DNA of 64,000 nucleotides from an uncultured Prevotellaceae bacterium (GTDB taxonomy: Bacteria > Bacteroidota > Bacteroidia > Bacteroidales > Bacteroidaceae), in assembly GCA_902776935.1 (NCBI GenBank), contig CACYRS010000003.1, positions 1-64,000 on the forward strand, in the 5' to 3' direction. Below the pieces are notes generated by a model. That model saw nothing but the letters and a program-made list of their open reading frames with translations, was not told the origin of the DNA and ran no database searches. Positions 1 to 9,590 of the stretch are shown piece by piece (within the stretch, counting starts at the first letter, position 1; each line of letters begins with the position of its first letter). The position numbers and the translations under genes were made by a program.

Positions 1-198
1 GCAGAGATTCGCTACACCACCGACGGTACAGCTCCTAACGCAGAGAGCACTCTGTACAGCGAGGCAATCACTCTGAGTGATACCACTACCGTTAAGGCTA
101 TCGCCATCAAGAACGGCGAAAGCAGTGAGGCAGCCACTAAGGTATTCACCAAGAACGGCAGTAATGTCGGCAGCGGAGGCTTCGAGACTGGTAATTGA
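1..198 (+). CDS. C-terminal end of a protein with a chitobiase/FN3-associated type domain (5' end outside window)
   Basis: The reading frame is open from the first base and ends at TGA 196-198, leaving 65 residues. They include IRYTTDGTAPNAES and later TTTVKAIAIKNG, the signature of the small beta-sandwich domain called CHB_HEX_C_1 or FN3-associated. This domain occurs at the end of chitobiases and, in Bacteroidales, also at the end of HU-like DNA-binding proteins. The next gene is a smalltalk-type peptide, which in this group usually follows an HU-family DNA-binding protein, so an HU-type protein with an accessory C-terminal domain is the favoured reading. That is inference from context, because no DNA-binding residues are visible. 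The tail after the domain is short and Gly/Ser/Asn-rich. A secreted glycosidase remains possible. Confidence 0.6.
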   Translation, partial: AEIRYTTDGTAPNAESTLYSEAITLSDTTTVKAIAIKNGESSEAATKVFTKNGSNVGSGGFETGN

Positions 199-222
199 TA
201 AACTTAGGAAAGGAGGCGTATC

Positions 223-324
223 ATGACTAAGAAAGAAACCTTGAAGTGGATCGTACAGCTCGTGGCGAGCATCGCAACAGCTATTCTAACGGCCCTCGGA
301 GCAACAAGCTGTTTGGGTTATTAA
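223..324 (+). CDS. smalltalk-type small peptide (33 aa)
   Basis: This short frame starts at ATG 223, 24 bases after the previous stop. It has a perfect AGGAGG six bases upstream of the start (AGGAAAGGAGG at 206-216), which is unusual because Bacteroidetes genes rarely show a Shine-Dalgarno sequence. The peptide begins MTKKETLKWIVQLV, continues with an Ala/Thr/Leu-rich hydrophobic helix and ends GATSCLGY. That pattern (short Lys-rich start, one hydrophobic helix, TSC near the end) matches the family annotated in Bacteroidales as smalltalk protein, which usually lies just after an HU-like DNA-binding protein. The function is unknown. The Cys near the end is not positioned as a normal lipobox because almost nothing follows it. 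A strong terminator follows immediately. Confidence 0.75.
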   Translation: MTKKETLKWIVQLVASIATAILTALGATSCLGY

Positions 325-330
325 GTAAAG

Positions 331-356
331 AAGTGGTCGCAGCATTTGCGACCACT
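331..356. terminator. Intrinsic terminator hairpin between convergent genes
   Basis: A perfect 11-bp stem pairs AAGTGGTCGCA (331-341) with TGCGACCACTT (346-356) around a 4-base loop. It lies 6 bases after the stop of the small peptide and 2 bases beyond the stop of the convergent esterase gene, so it can serve both directions. T-rich sequence (ACTATTTAATTACGATTTTC) follows on the + side. Confidence 0.85.
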
Positions 357-358
357 TA

Positions 359-2631
<2,273 letters not shown>

Positions 2632-2727
2632 CATTGCGGATTCTTTGCCGTATGTATCATTTACCCTTAAGAGAAAGAAATATGATAATTCTATTATAAA
2701 ATAATGTTAAATAATCGATAAAATCCA

Positions 2728-2775
2728 TTGTCGATTGAAAAATAGTGTATATCTTTGCGATATCATTTTGATATC
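2728..2775 (+). promoter_or_regulatory. Promoter of the SPFH operon with an inverted repeat at the transcript start
   Basis: TTG (2728-2730), a 19-base spacer and TATCTTTG (2750-2757) form a good Bacteroidetes promoter. Just downstream, GATATCA-TTT-TGATATC (2759-2775) is a perfect 7-bp inverted repeat covering the expected start of transcription. It may be an operator or a 5' hairpin. The leader to the ATG at 2809 is roughly 45 bases. Confidence 0.65.
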
Positions 2776-2808
2776 AATTTAAATATTAACAATTAAAAGT
2801 CTATAAAG

Positions 2809-3774
2809 ATGGAGAATAAGGAATTTGCTTTCAACGGTTCAGTACTCAACGGCTTTCTGATGCTGTTTGTGAATATCGCAGTACTGATTTTGTCGATTGT
2901 TGGAATCGTATATAGCATCATCATGCTCGATGGCAGCGATGGTGCTCAAGGAGGATGGCTGCTGGGTGGTTGCTCGCTATTGATCATTGTCGACATTATT
3001 CTATGGTGCGGAATATTGCAGCTTGAGCCTAATGAGGCACGTGTCACCACTTGGTTTGGTAAATACTCAGGCACATTCTCAGAGACTGGTTTCTATTGGA
3101 TCAACCCATTCTATGGTACTAAGAAGGTATCGCTGCGTGCACGTAACCTCGATGCAGAGCCTATAAAGGTGAATGATAAGACAGGTAACCCCGTAATGAT
3201 CGGACTCGTGCTCGTATGGAAGCTGAAAGATACCTATAAGGCATTGTTTGAGGTAGACTCTCAGACGATGGCAGCAAGTCCAAATACTGTTGGCAGCGAC
3301 ACTAAGGGACTGATGAATGCGCTAGAGAACTTTGTACGCGTTCAGAGCGACGCAGCTCTCCGTCAGGTTGCAGGTCAGTATGCCTACGACGATGAGGATA
3401 CAAAAGAAGGCGAGCCCACCCTGCGTTCGAATGCTGATGAGGTAAACGAGCAGTTGGAACAGAAACTCGACGAGCGTCTGGCTCTGGCTGGTATCGAAGT
3501 GGTAGAGGCCCGTATCAACTATCTGGCTTACGCTCCTGAGATTGCCGCTGTGATGTTGCGTCGCCAGCAGGCTTCGGCTATCATCACCGCTCGTGAGAAG
3601 ATAGTAGAGGGTGCTGTATCGATGGTGAAGATGGCTCTCGACAAACTCTCCAGCGAGGAGATAGTAGAACTCGATGATGACAAGAAGGCTGCTATGGTCT
3701 CGAATCTGCTCGTTGTGCTCTGTGGTGACGAAAGTGCTCAGCCCGTAGTAAATACTGGTACATTGAACCATTAA
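2809..3774 (+). CDS. SPFH/band 7 (stomatin-prohibitin-like) membrane protein
   Basis: The protein is 321 residues. Two hydrophobic segments near the N-terminus (about 12-36 and 46-68) are followed directly by an SPFH core: [19 protein letters not shown], then [21 protein letters not shown], and further on [20 protein letters not shown]. The last third is helical and charged ([19 protein letters not shown]) and ends NTGTLNH. SPFH proteins form large membrane-bound oligomers that scaffold or shield membrane enzymes and proteases. The specific partner here is unknown. It is the first gene of an operon: an Arc-like protein starts 3 bases after the stop, followed by small membrane proteins and a hydrolase. 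Confidence 0.9.
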   Translation: MENKEFAFNGSVLNGFLMLFVNIAVLILSIVGIVYSIIMLDGSDGAQGGWLLGGCSLLIIVDIILWCGILQLEPNEARVTTWFGKYSGTFSETGFYWINPFYGTKKVSLRARNLDAEPIKVNDKTGNPVMIGLVLVWKLKDTYKALFEVDSQTMAASPNTVGSDTKGLMNALENFVRVQSDAALRQVAGQYAYDDEDTKEGEPTLRSNADEVNEQLEQKLDERLALAGIEVVEARINYLAYAPEIAAVMLRRQQASAIITAREKIVEGAVSMVKMALDKLSSEEIVELDDDKKAAMVSNLLVVLCGDESAQPVVNTGTLNH

Positions 3775-3777
3775 TTC

Positions 3778-3969
3778 ATGGTGAAGAAAGAAACAAAGAA
3801 TTTTATCCTGCGCGTTGACGCTGAGACGATGGACGCGATAGAGGCTTGGGCTGCGGACGAGTTCCGCAGCACCAACGGCCAGCTCCAGTGGATCATCACC
3901 GAAGCTCTGCGCAAAGCAAAGCGCCTACCTAAAAAGAAACAACAAGAACCCAAACCAGAAGAGTTATGA
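3778..3969 (+). CDS. Arc-family ribbon-helix-helix DNA-binding protein
   Basis: The protein is 63 residues. NFILRVDAETMDAIEAWAAD has the shape of a ribbon-helix-helix beta strand plus first helix, and NGQLQWIITEALRKAKRLPK that of the second helix. The tail is Lys/Glu/Pro-rich. Such proteins bind operators as dimers through the strand (here FILRV). It starts 3 bases after the SPFH gene and its stop overlaps the next start (ATGA), so it is translated with the operon. It could autoregulate the operon, perhaps through the GATATCA inverted repeat at 2759-2775, but that link is a guess. The gene next to it is a membrane protein and not a recognisable toxin, so this is not an obvious toxin-antitoxin pair. 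Confidence 0.8.
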   Translation: MVKKETKNFILRVDAETMDAIEAWAADEFRSTNGQLQWIITEALRKAKRLPKKKQQEPKPEEL

Positions 3970-4148
3970 ACAGGAAGAAAGCCCTCTTATTATTGTCACT
4001 CATCCAAGCTTTTCTATTGGCGATGTTCGTCGCGCTATTCGTAAACAAAGCTATCGGTTTGACGGCATTTGCAGCTTGCGTCGTCACCATTGGTGTTGTC
4101 TTTTCAGCACTTATCGTTGTAGCCGTTCGTAAACTCCCACCCATGTAA
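3966..4148 (+). CDS. Small membrane protein, two predicted transmembrane helices
   Basis: The protein is 60 residues. After MNRKK it is almost wholly hydrophobic, with helices at about 6-26 and 32-54, and it ends VRKLPPM. Its start overlaps the stop of the Arc-like gene by four bases (ATGA), so translation is coupled. No family was recognised. It probably works in the membrane with the SPFH protein and the small membrane proteins downstream. Confidence 0.65.
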   Translation: MNRKKALLLLSLIQAFLLAMFVALFVNKAIGLTAFAACVVTIGVVFSALIVVAVRKLPPM

Positions 4149-4154
4149 TTGATT

Positions 4155-4646
4155 ATGGAAAAGAAATTCGATATAAAAGATATTAAAGTGCATCGCACGC
4201 ACGAAGGAAATATATTCGAAATAGTGTTTGCTGTTGTTGCTATCGTTGTATGGGGATTAATTATTTGGATGGTAAATCAGGCACCAGACATCGTACCTAC
4301 ACATTTCGATGGATCAGGACGACCTAATGCTTATGGCTCGCCAACAGGAATTATAATTCCCTGCATCATCGTCACAATCGCAGCTATCTGCATGATGGTT
4401 ATTGCATATTTCCCACGCCATATCAACATGCCATTTGCGATTACAAACATCCGTCAAGTAGAGCTCGTCATCCGCATGACTCGTATCGCGGGTTTATTAT
4501 TTTTGGTACTCACTTTAGTCATCGGTTGGACATCTCTTGGTTCCATAAATCATGGTGGTCCCAGCGCCATTCCAATCCTGACAATAGTAGGTCTGTTGTT
4601 TGTTGTAATCATAGTATTCACAATCCTTGTCCACAAAGCAAAATAA
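4155..4646 (+). CDS. DUF1648-type membrane protein
   Basis: The protein is 163 residues from ATG 4155. An upstream in-frame TTG at 4149 is less likely as a start. After a polar start (MEKKFDIKDIKVHRTHEGN) there are four predicted membrane helices (about 20-40, 62-84, 105-125 and 135-158). Between the first two lies APDIVPTHFDGSGRPNAYGS, the hallmark of DUF1648 (found, for example, in SdpI-like immunity proteins and in many small Bacteroidetes membrane proteins). The function is unknown. It starts 6 bases after the preceding gene and sits in the SPFH operon. Confidence 0.75.
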   Translation: MEKKFDIKDIKVHRTHEGNIFEIVFAVVAIVVWGLIIWMVNQAPDIVPTHFDGSGRPNAYGSPTGIIIPCIIVTIAAICMMVIAYFPRHINMPFAITNIRQVELVIRMTRIAGLLFLVLTLVIGWTSLGSINHGGPSAIPILTIVGLLFVVIIVFTILVHKAK

Positions 4647-4648
4647 TT

Positions 4649-4933
4649 ATGCCATTCAACAAAATTGTTACACATCTGTATAATGTAGGATGGTTAGCGC
4701 TGACCATAGGCGTTGTATGCAATATACTGGTTCGCCTTTCAATTTTTGATTTCTTACACAAAAACGTATATATCTATATGACGGCTATTGGCTTATTGAT
4801 GATGGTGCCATATTGGATATACAGACTATGCCATTTCAATGAATATAAGAAAGAGAACAAGGAGCGCCTGATTACCATTGCAGTGGTTATTGTTGGCGCA
4901 TTCTTACTATTCTTATTAAAGAAATTCGTATGA
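4649..4933 (+). CDS. Small membrane protein, three predicted helices, unknown family
   Basis: The protein is 94 residues starting MPFNKIVTHLYNVGW at ATG 4649. Longer versions of this frame run into the upstream gene and are not supported. Hydrophobic segments lie at about 12-30, 37-57 and 72-91, and the sequence ends FLLKKFV. The stop overlaps the next start (ATGA at 4930-4933), so it is translationally coupled to the hydrolase. No family was recognised. Confidence 0.65.
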   Translation: MPFNKIVTHLYNVGWLALTIGVVCNILVRLSIFDFLHKNVYIYMTAIGLLMMVPYWIYRLCHFNEYKKENKERLITIAVVIVGAFLLFLLKKFV

Positions 4934-6195
4934 AGAAGTATATTTTATCGTTTTTAGCATTCGTTGCATTAACATGCCAAGCGCAAGTTCAACCTACAAC
5001 CGCATTGAAGGGTTCATGGTCAGGAAAACTTAAAGTAGGAACCATGTCGTTGACTGTAGTACTTCATCTGGAGCAGGCAGATGGCTATGTAAAAGCATCG
5101 CTTGATAGTCCAGACCAATCAGCATATGGTATTCCAGCTCTTAAAGAGTTCCTTTCAGACGACTCGGTAGCAGTGAAAGTAGAAGCAATTGGAGCTACCT
5201 ATCGCGCAAAGCTGAAAGGCGAAAAACTCGATGGCACTTTCTCGCAGATGGGGATGAAACTCGCATTAGAGATGACGAAAGGTGTACCAGAGGCAAAGCG
5301 CCCTCAGGAGCCTAAGCCACCTTTCCCTTACGAGACAGAGGAAGTAACGTTTAGAAACGAGAAAGATAGCGCTACGCTTGCTGGTACACTAACCTGGCCA
5401 GTAGGATATGACAAAAAGTCAAAGAAAAAGCCTGTAGTTGTGCTGTTCGTCACAGGAAGCGGACAAGAGAATCGCGACGAGGAAGTCTTTAAGCACAAAC
5501 CATTCCTGGTTATTGCTGACTATCTGGCTCGCCAAGGTATAGCCTCCCTCCGTTACGACGATCGCGCTACAGGAAAGTCTGTGGGTGGTGATGTAAGGAA
5601 TGCGACATCAGAGGACTTTGCTCGTGATGCTGAAGCTGGTATCGATTTCCTTCGTAGTAAGAAAGCCTTCTCAAAGGTCGGTATGATTGGCCATAGCGAA
5701 GGTGGACTCATCGCCTTTATCCTTGGCGCACAGAAGAAGACAGACTTCATCGTCTCGTTAGCAGGTCCTGGCGTAAAGGGCGACACGCTCTCCGCATTAC
5801 AGAGTAACCGCATGATGGAACTCTCAGGAATAGACCCCAAATTGACAGTTAAAGTAACGGTTAAGAAATTACGTCAAGACCCTCAGTTCCAGAAATTGCG
5901 CTGGTATCAGTGGTTCTTTGATTATGACCCTTCTGAAAATATCAGCAAAACCCGTTGCCCAGTCTTTGCACTTAATGGCGATCGTGACTGCCAAGTTGTA
6001 CCTTCACAGAATCTAACAGCCATCAAGCAGCTTCTTCCAAAAACAAAGAAGAATCTCATTAAGGAATATCCCGGACTTAACCATCTCTTCCAACACTGCA
6101 CTACAGGACTTCCTAATGAGTACTGCCAGATAGAAGAGACCATATCACCAGAAGTCCTTAGTGATATCAGCACATGGATTAAGCAACTACAATAG
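4930..6195 (+). CDS. Secreted alpha/beta hydrolase
   Basis: The protein is 421 residues. A signal peptide (cleavage near TCQAQ, about residue 20) leads into a beta-rich N-terminal domain (about 25-130), as in many Bacteroidetes serine hydrolases. An alpha/beta hydrolase domain follows. It has GSGQENRDE near the oxyanion hole, the nucleophile block GHSEGG (Ser256), an acid block NGDRDCQVV and a histidine block YPGLNHLFQ. The substrate cannot be read from sequence; related enzymes are esterases or peptidases. It is the last gene of the SPFH operon, overlapping the previous gene by 4 bases, which suggests the hydrolase and the membrane proteins are needed together. A short hairpin lies just after its stop. 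Confidence 0.8.
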   Translation: MKKYILSFLAFVALTCQAQVQPTTALKGSWSGKLKVGTMSLTVVLHLEQADGYVKASLDSPDQSAYGIPALKEFLSDDSVAVKVEAIGATYRAKLKGEKLDGTFSQMGMKLALEMTKGVPEAKRPQEPKPPFPYETEEVTFRNEKDSATLAGTLTWPVGYDKKSKKKPVVVLFVTGSGQENRDEEVFKHKPFLVIADYLARQGIASLRYDDRATGKSVGGDVRNATSEDFARDAEAGIDFLRSKKAFSKVGMIGHSEGGLIAFILGAQKKTDFIVSLAGPGVKGDTLSALQSNRMMELSGIDPKLTVKVTVKKLRQDPQFQKLRWYQWFFDYDPSENISKTRCPVFALNGDRDCQVVPSQNLTAIKQLLPKTKKNLIKEYPGLNHLFQHCTTGLPNEYCQIEETISPEVLSDISTWIKQLQ

Positions 6196-6201
6196 CACCA
6201 A

Positions 6202-6226
6202 AGTCAGCGATTATTTTCCGCTGACT
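6202..6226. terminator. Possible bidirectional terminator hairpin
   Basis: AGTCAGCG (6202-6209) pairs with CGCTGACT (6219-6226) around a 9-base loop. It lies between two convergent genes that end 15 bases apart and covers the last codons and stop of the minus-strand phosphatase. No clear T-tract follows on either side, so termination is uncertain. Confidence 0.4.
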
Positions 6227-7467
6227 ATGCCATTATAGTAATCGCGGAAGTCAGACCATCTGTAATATGGCGCCTGGGAGGTGGGCACAGGAAGAGTAGC
6301 CTCAGCACCATTGAGGAGACACTTCAGAAGAATGTCATCGGAACCGCTCTTGCGATAGAACACAAGCTGTATATTCGATGCCATGCAGGTCTCCCAGTTC
6401 TGGTAACAGTATTTCACCTCGTAGGGATCCTCCGGGTCGATGTCGGCTCCGTTGATGCCCATCAGTACGGTGAGAGGTCCGAGACATGTGTCGTGTCCGA
6501 AACGGAGGTCTGCCAGACGATCAGTGCTGCCGTTGATGACATCCTCAGCCTTTCGGATGATATCCTTCAGGATGGGAATCATCTCATAACGCGGACCAAA
6601 CACCCACGAATAACTTCCCAGATTAGCCCCCTCCCACTGAGATGCTATCTCCTCATCGCTGATGATGCCCTCCATCATTCCCTCGTGGAGGATGCTGGGC
6701 AGCGTGGTGTAGAGGTTGACGAGGTTGCTGCCTATGCGACGCATATCGCCAGGAAGACTGTCGGTAGATGTAAACACACGCGACACCACTTTCTCCTGAA
6801 GCGAACGGGCATACTGGAACTTATCCTTATTCTTCTCATATCGCGGAGTACTCTTGGGGAACTCGCGCCTGACAGGGTTCTGACGATCACTAGGCACCAC
6901 GCCATCGAGTGTGGAGCGCGATGACTGTTCACGGATCTCTAGCTTCGGATTACACTGCACAAGTTCCTGACAGAAGGCTGACATGCTGAGCACACAACGC
7001 CCTGAGAGCGAGGAGATGGCGAAGACATTGCCGCCCTTCTTAAACACCTCAGGGAAGGTGTTATACATTATTCGGGCGATGCCCTGATGCTGATCCCAAC
7101 CCAGCTGGGTGAGTTCAGAAACACCATTGACGAGTTCCTGCTTTGAAGCCATGAACTTCTCGAAGAAAGCCTCGCCGGCAGACGTCAGCTGACGACGCTC
7201 ATGGGCCGTGGTGAGCAGTTTGTCAAGTTCGCGATACAGGAACTCATTCCAATAATATCGCGACCCATGACGACTATAATGGCTGATATAAAAAGGCTTA
7301 TAGCCCTTAGGAGCCTTTGTCTGAGGGGCCGTAACAAACGGATAGGGATAGTCGTTGCCGTAGGCCTTACGAGGGTCGGCTTTCAGGTCGTCGAGCACCT
7401 GTCTGTTTTGCGCCACAGCCATCACAGCAATCAGCGCAACGAACAAGGATACGAATAGCTTCTTCAT
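6211..7467 (-). CDS. Secreted histidine-type phosphatase (branch 2, phytase/MINPP-like)
   Basis: The protein is 418 residues with a signal peptide (MKKLFVSLFVALIAVMAVAQ). YISHYSRHGSR gives the RHGxR phosphohistidine motif (R66-H67-G68-S69-R70). RFGHDT near the C-terminus (H325-D326) gives the HD proton-donor motif of acid phosphatase-like enzymes. Branch-2 members in Bacteroidetes include inositol polyphosphate phosphatases, but the substrate is not certain here. The gene lies 16 bases downstream of the GH97 gene on the same strand and is probably co-transcribed with it. No metabolic link between the two is obvious. Confidence 0.8.
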   Translation of the reverse strand: MKKLFVSLFVALIAVMAVAQNRQVLDDLKADPRKAYGNDYPYPFVTAPQTKAPKGYKPFYISHYSRHGSRYYWNEFLYRELDKLLTTAHERRQLTSAGEAFFEKFMASKQELVNGVSELTQLGWDQHQGIARIMYNTFPEVFKKGGNVFAISSLSGRCVLSMSAFCQELVQCNPKLEIREQSSRSTLDGVVPSDRQNPVRREFPKSTPRYEKNKDKFQYARSLQEKVVSRVFTSTDSLPGDMRRIGSNLVNLYTTLPSILHEGMMEGIISDEEIASQWEGANLGSYSWVFGPRYEMIPILKDIIRKAEDVINGSTDRLADLRFGHDTCLGPLTVLMGINGADIDPEDPYEVKYCYQNWETCMASNIQLVFYRKSGSDDILLKCLLNGAEATLPVPTSQAPYYRWSDFRDYYNGIVSGK

Positions 7468-7483
7468 GTCTTAGCAAATATTC

Positions 7484-9394
7484 TTATTCTGTAATAACGA
7501 TGGCGTCAGTATCTGAATAGACAGTTGGCTTACTACCTTTGGCAAAGAATGCATCGAGTTTGAAGATAGTCTTCTTACCCACTCTCAGCTTTCCCTTCTC
7601 GAACTTCATAGGAGTACCATCAGCGGTAACACCTACAACAAACCATTTCTCTCCGCTGCGACGAGCCATGATACAGTACTTTCCCGGATAGCCGTCGATG
7701 AAACGGGTCTCATCCCACAATGTAGGCACATCCTTCATAAACTGCACTGCCCACTGAGGAGCATCCCCAAGATTATTCGGAGCCAGGGCAAAGTGCTGCA
7801 CACTGCTCTGGAAAAGCACAGCCGTAGCGAGGGCGAAAACATCACTTGTCTTACGGGTGGTGCCGTGTTGGTTATCCTTATTATAATGTTTGTTGAGCGT
7901 AGAGCCTCCGAAGTCCATCGAACCCACGGTATTACGGATAAACGGATGGATACAGGCATTCTGAGCCTCTGCATCGCAGGCGCCCTGTCCGAAGTGCAGG
8001 TTCTCTGATGCCAGCACAGCCTCAGCAGCCACGAAGTTAGGATACATACGCTCCCAGCCGCGAGGCAGCGTACATCCGTGGAAGATCACCTGGATGCCGA
8101 AGTCGTTGGCATCGGTGAGGATATCCTCATAGAGCTGCATCATCGCCTGTTTGTCGCCTCCGAAGAAGTCGACCTTGATACCCAGGATACCGTTCTTCTG
8201 CATCCAGGCCATCTCCTTACGACGTGGAGCGCTCTTGTCCATCTTACCACGAGGCCCCTGAGGTGCATCGTTCCAGCTGCCATTGGAGTTATACCAAAGG
8301 AACAGGCCCACGCCCTTCGACTTTCCATAACGTGCCAGTTCCTCCATCTTCTCATAGCCTATCTGAGTGTCCCAGAGGGCATCAACGAGTACCGAACGAT
8401 AGCCCATCGCGGCAGAGAAGTCGATATAACGCTTCTGCTCGTCGAAGTTACAGCTGGGGTCCATGCCGATGATCCACGACCAGGAGCCCTTGCCAAAAGT
8501 ATAGTCCTTAGAGGCCTGGTATTTTGGTGTCACAAGATCATTGGCGATGGTTGTCTCCACGATGGGAGCAAGTGTTTCACCAAGGGTGATGGTGCGCCAG
8601 GGGGTTGATGCTGGCAGTGATATGGCAGGGGTAACGGAACCGATGCCGTTCATCTCCTCTGGCTGTGGGAAGCCGATACGATAGTTTGCCCCACCCTCGT
8701 TGAGAAGACGACAGCCAACGTAATCACCATCTGTGCCCGTCTCGCTGATAAGCACCCAACCGCTAGGAGTCTTGAAGAGACAAGGGAAGGTATATCCTGC
8801 GCCCCAGCCGTTCTTGCCCACCTCGTCGTCGAGGGTATAGGATGTCTCATAACTTGGAGCAGTACGTGCGAAACCTGTCATCGGCTTCATCTGTGGGCAG
8901 AGGAACGTGGTGGTACCCTCAGGCAGTACGAATCCGCTGGCCTCACTCTCCACAACAGCAGCGAGAGTCTCACCACCACGATTCTTCTTTGGATAAATCG
9001 TGTAACTATAAGCCACATCGCGGTTTGTTACCCGGAAAGTGATGTCCATCGTTTTGCTACCGTCTTTCTCAAAACGACAAACAGCCTGTGTGGCATCTAC
9101 AGTGATATGGCTCTGCTTTGTGGTCTTCAGAGTGTACTCATCCGCGAACTTGCCAATATCACAGGCTGTCATCGTCAGGCCGTGTGTAAGATCCTCGAAA
9201 TTAAGCTTCAGACCCAGAGGCGATTCTTGAATGAAAGTCTTATCGCCAAGACTAACCTGATACTTAGGACTTCCACCCTCGTCACTCACCATTACGATTA
9301 TCTTTCCATCTGGACTGGCAAAGGTCTTGGTGGTAGCATAGGTAAATGATAATTGACAAATGATAATTGATAATGATATCAGCAATCGTTTCAT
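7484..9394 (-). CDS. GH97 glycoside hydrolase, retaining (alpha-galactosidase-like) subgroup
   Basis: The protein is 636 residues starting MKRLLISLSII (ATG 9392-9394) with a signal peptide. Longer starts would run past the -7 box. The N-terminal beta-sandwich opens TFASPDGKIIVMVSDEGG. The catalytic barrel contains GIKVDFFGGD, with Asp409 as likely nucleophile, and FVAAEAV, with Glu458 as likely acid/base. In GH97, an Asp after KV/KI marks the retaining branch (known alpha-galactosidases), whereas the inverting SusB-type alpha-glucosidases use Glu residues elsewhere. FHGCTLPRGWERMYPN is also typical of the galactosidase branch. Its promoter diverges from the FucP-like permease gene. A related GH97 domain occurs in the fusion protein at 12935-15652. 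The sugar released is inferred to be alpha-galactose or a similar residue. Confidence 0.85.
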   Translation of the reverse strand: MKRLLISLSIIICQLSFTYATTKTFASPDGKIIVMVSDEGGSPKYQVSLGDKTFIQESPLGLKLNFEDLTHGLTMTACDIGKFADEYTLKTTKQSHITVDATQAVCRFEKDGSKTMDITFRVTNRDVAYSYTIYPKKNRGGETLAAVVESEASGFVLPEGTTTFLCPQMKPMTGFARTAPSYETSYTLDDEVGKNGWGAGYTFPCLFKTPSGWVLISETGTDGDYVGCRLLNEGGANYRIGFPQPEEMNGIGSVTPAISLPASTPWRTITLGETLAPIVETTIANDLVTPKYQASKDYTFGKGSWSWIIGMDPSCNFDEQKRYIDFSAAMGYRSVLVDALWDTQIGYEKMEELARYGKSKGVGLFLWYNSNGSWNDAPQGPRGKMDKSAPRRKEMAWMQKNGILGIKVDFFGGDKQAMMQLYEDILTDANDFGIQVIFHGCTLPRGWERMYPNFVAAEAVLASENLHFGQGACDAEAQNACIHPFIRNTVGSMDFGGSTLNKHYNKDNQHGTTRKTSDVFALATAVLFQSSVQHFALAPNNLGDAPQWAVQFMKDVPTLWDETRFIDGYPGKYCIMARRSGEKWFVVGVTADGTPMKFEKGKLRVGKKTIFKLDAFFAKGSKPTVYSDTDAIVITE

Positions 9395-9435
9395 AATTAT
9401 TTTATATTTTAAGTTTATGATTTTATTTTCGACTG

Positions 9436-9443
9436 CAAAGTTA
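9436..9443 (-). promoter_or_regulatory. Promoter -7 box of the GH97-phosphatase operon
   Basis: Minus-strand TAACTTTG fits TAnnTTTG and gives a leader of about 35 bases before ATG 9394. No convincing upstream box was seen. Confidence 0.55.
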
Positions 9444-9517
9444 CGAATAATCTCCCAATAAGCCAAGCGCATTTGTAGCAAATATCTTTCAAAATGTATC
9501 AATAACACAGAAAAACT

Positions 9518-9548
9518 TGTTTATATGGATTTTCTTTTGTAAATTTGC
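9518..9548 (+). promoter_or_regulatory. Promoter of the FucP-AKR-ADH operon
   Basis: TTG (9518-9520), a 20-base spacer and TAAATTTG (9541-9548) form a consensus Bacteroidetes promoter 42 bases before the permease ATG. It diverges from the GH97 promoter within the 196-base gap 9395-9590. Confidence 0.65.
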
Positions 9549-9590
9549 ACACAGAAATATAAATGACCAATCTGTAAATAATTAAAAATT

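Noticed and set aside
1..198. Chitinase or hexosaminidase fragment
   Set aside because: Only the C-terminal accessory domain is visible, and the smalltalk neighbour favours an HU-type protein, so no glycosidase is claimed.
3778..4148. Toxin-antitoxin pair (ribbon-helix-helix antitoxin plus small protein)
   Set aside because: The adjacent small protein is a two-helix membrane protein with no toxin-family features, and both genes are embedded in the SPFH operon.
8078..8608. 176-codon + strand frame opposite the GH97 gene
   Set aside because: It is antisense to the catalytic core of a clearly coding gene, with no motif or start signals.
7484..9394. Annotation as SusB-type alpha-glucosidase
   Set aside because: The catalytic region has the Asp-based retaining pattern (GIKVDF, AAEAV), typical of the galactosidase-like branch and not of the inverting glucosidase branch.
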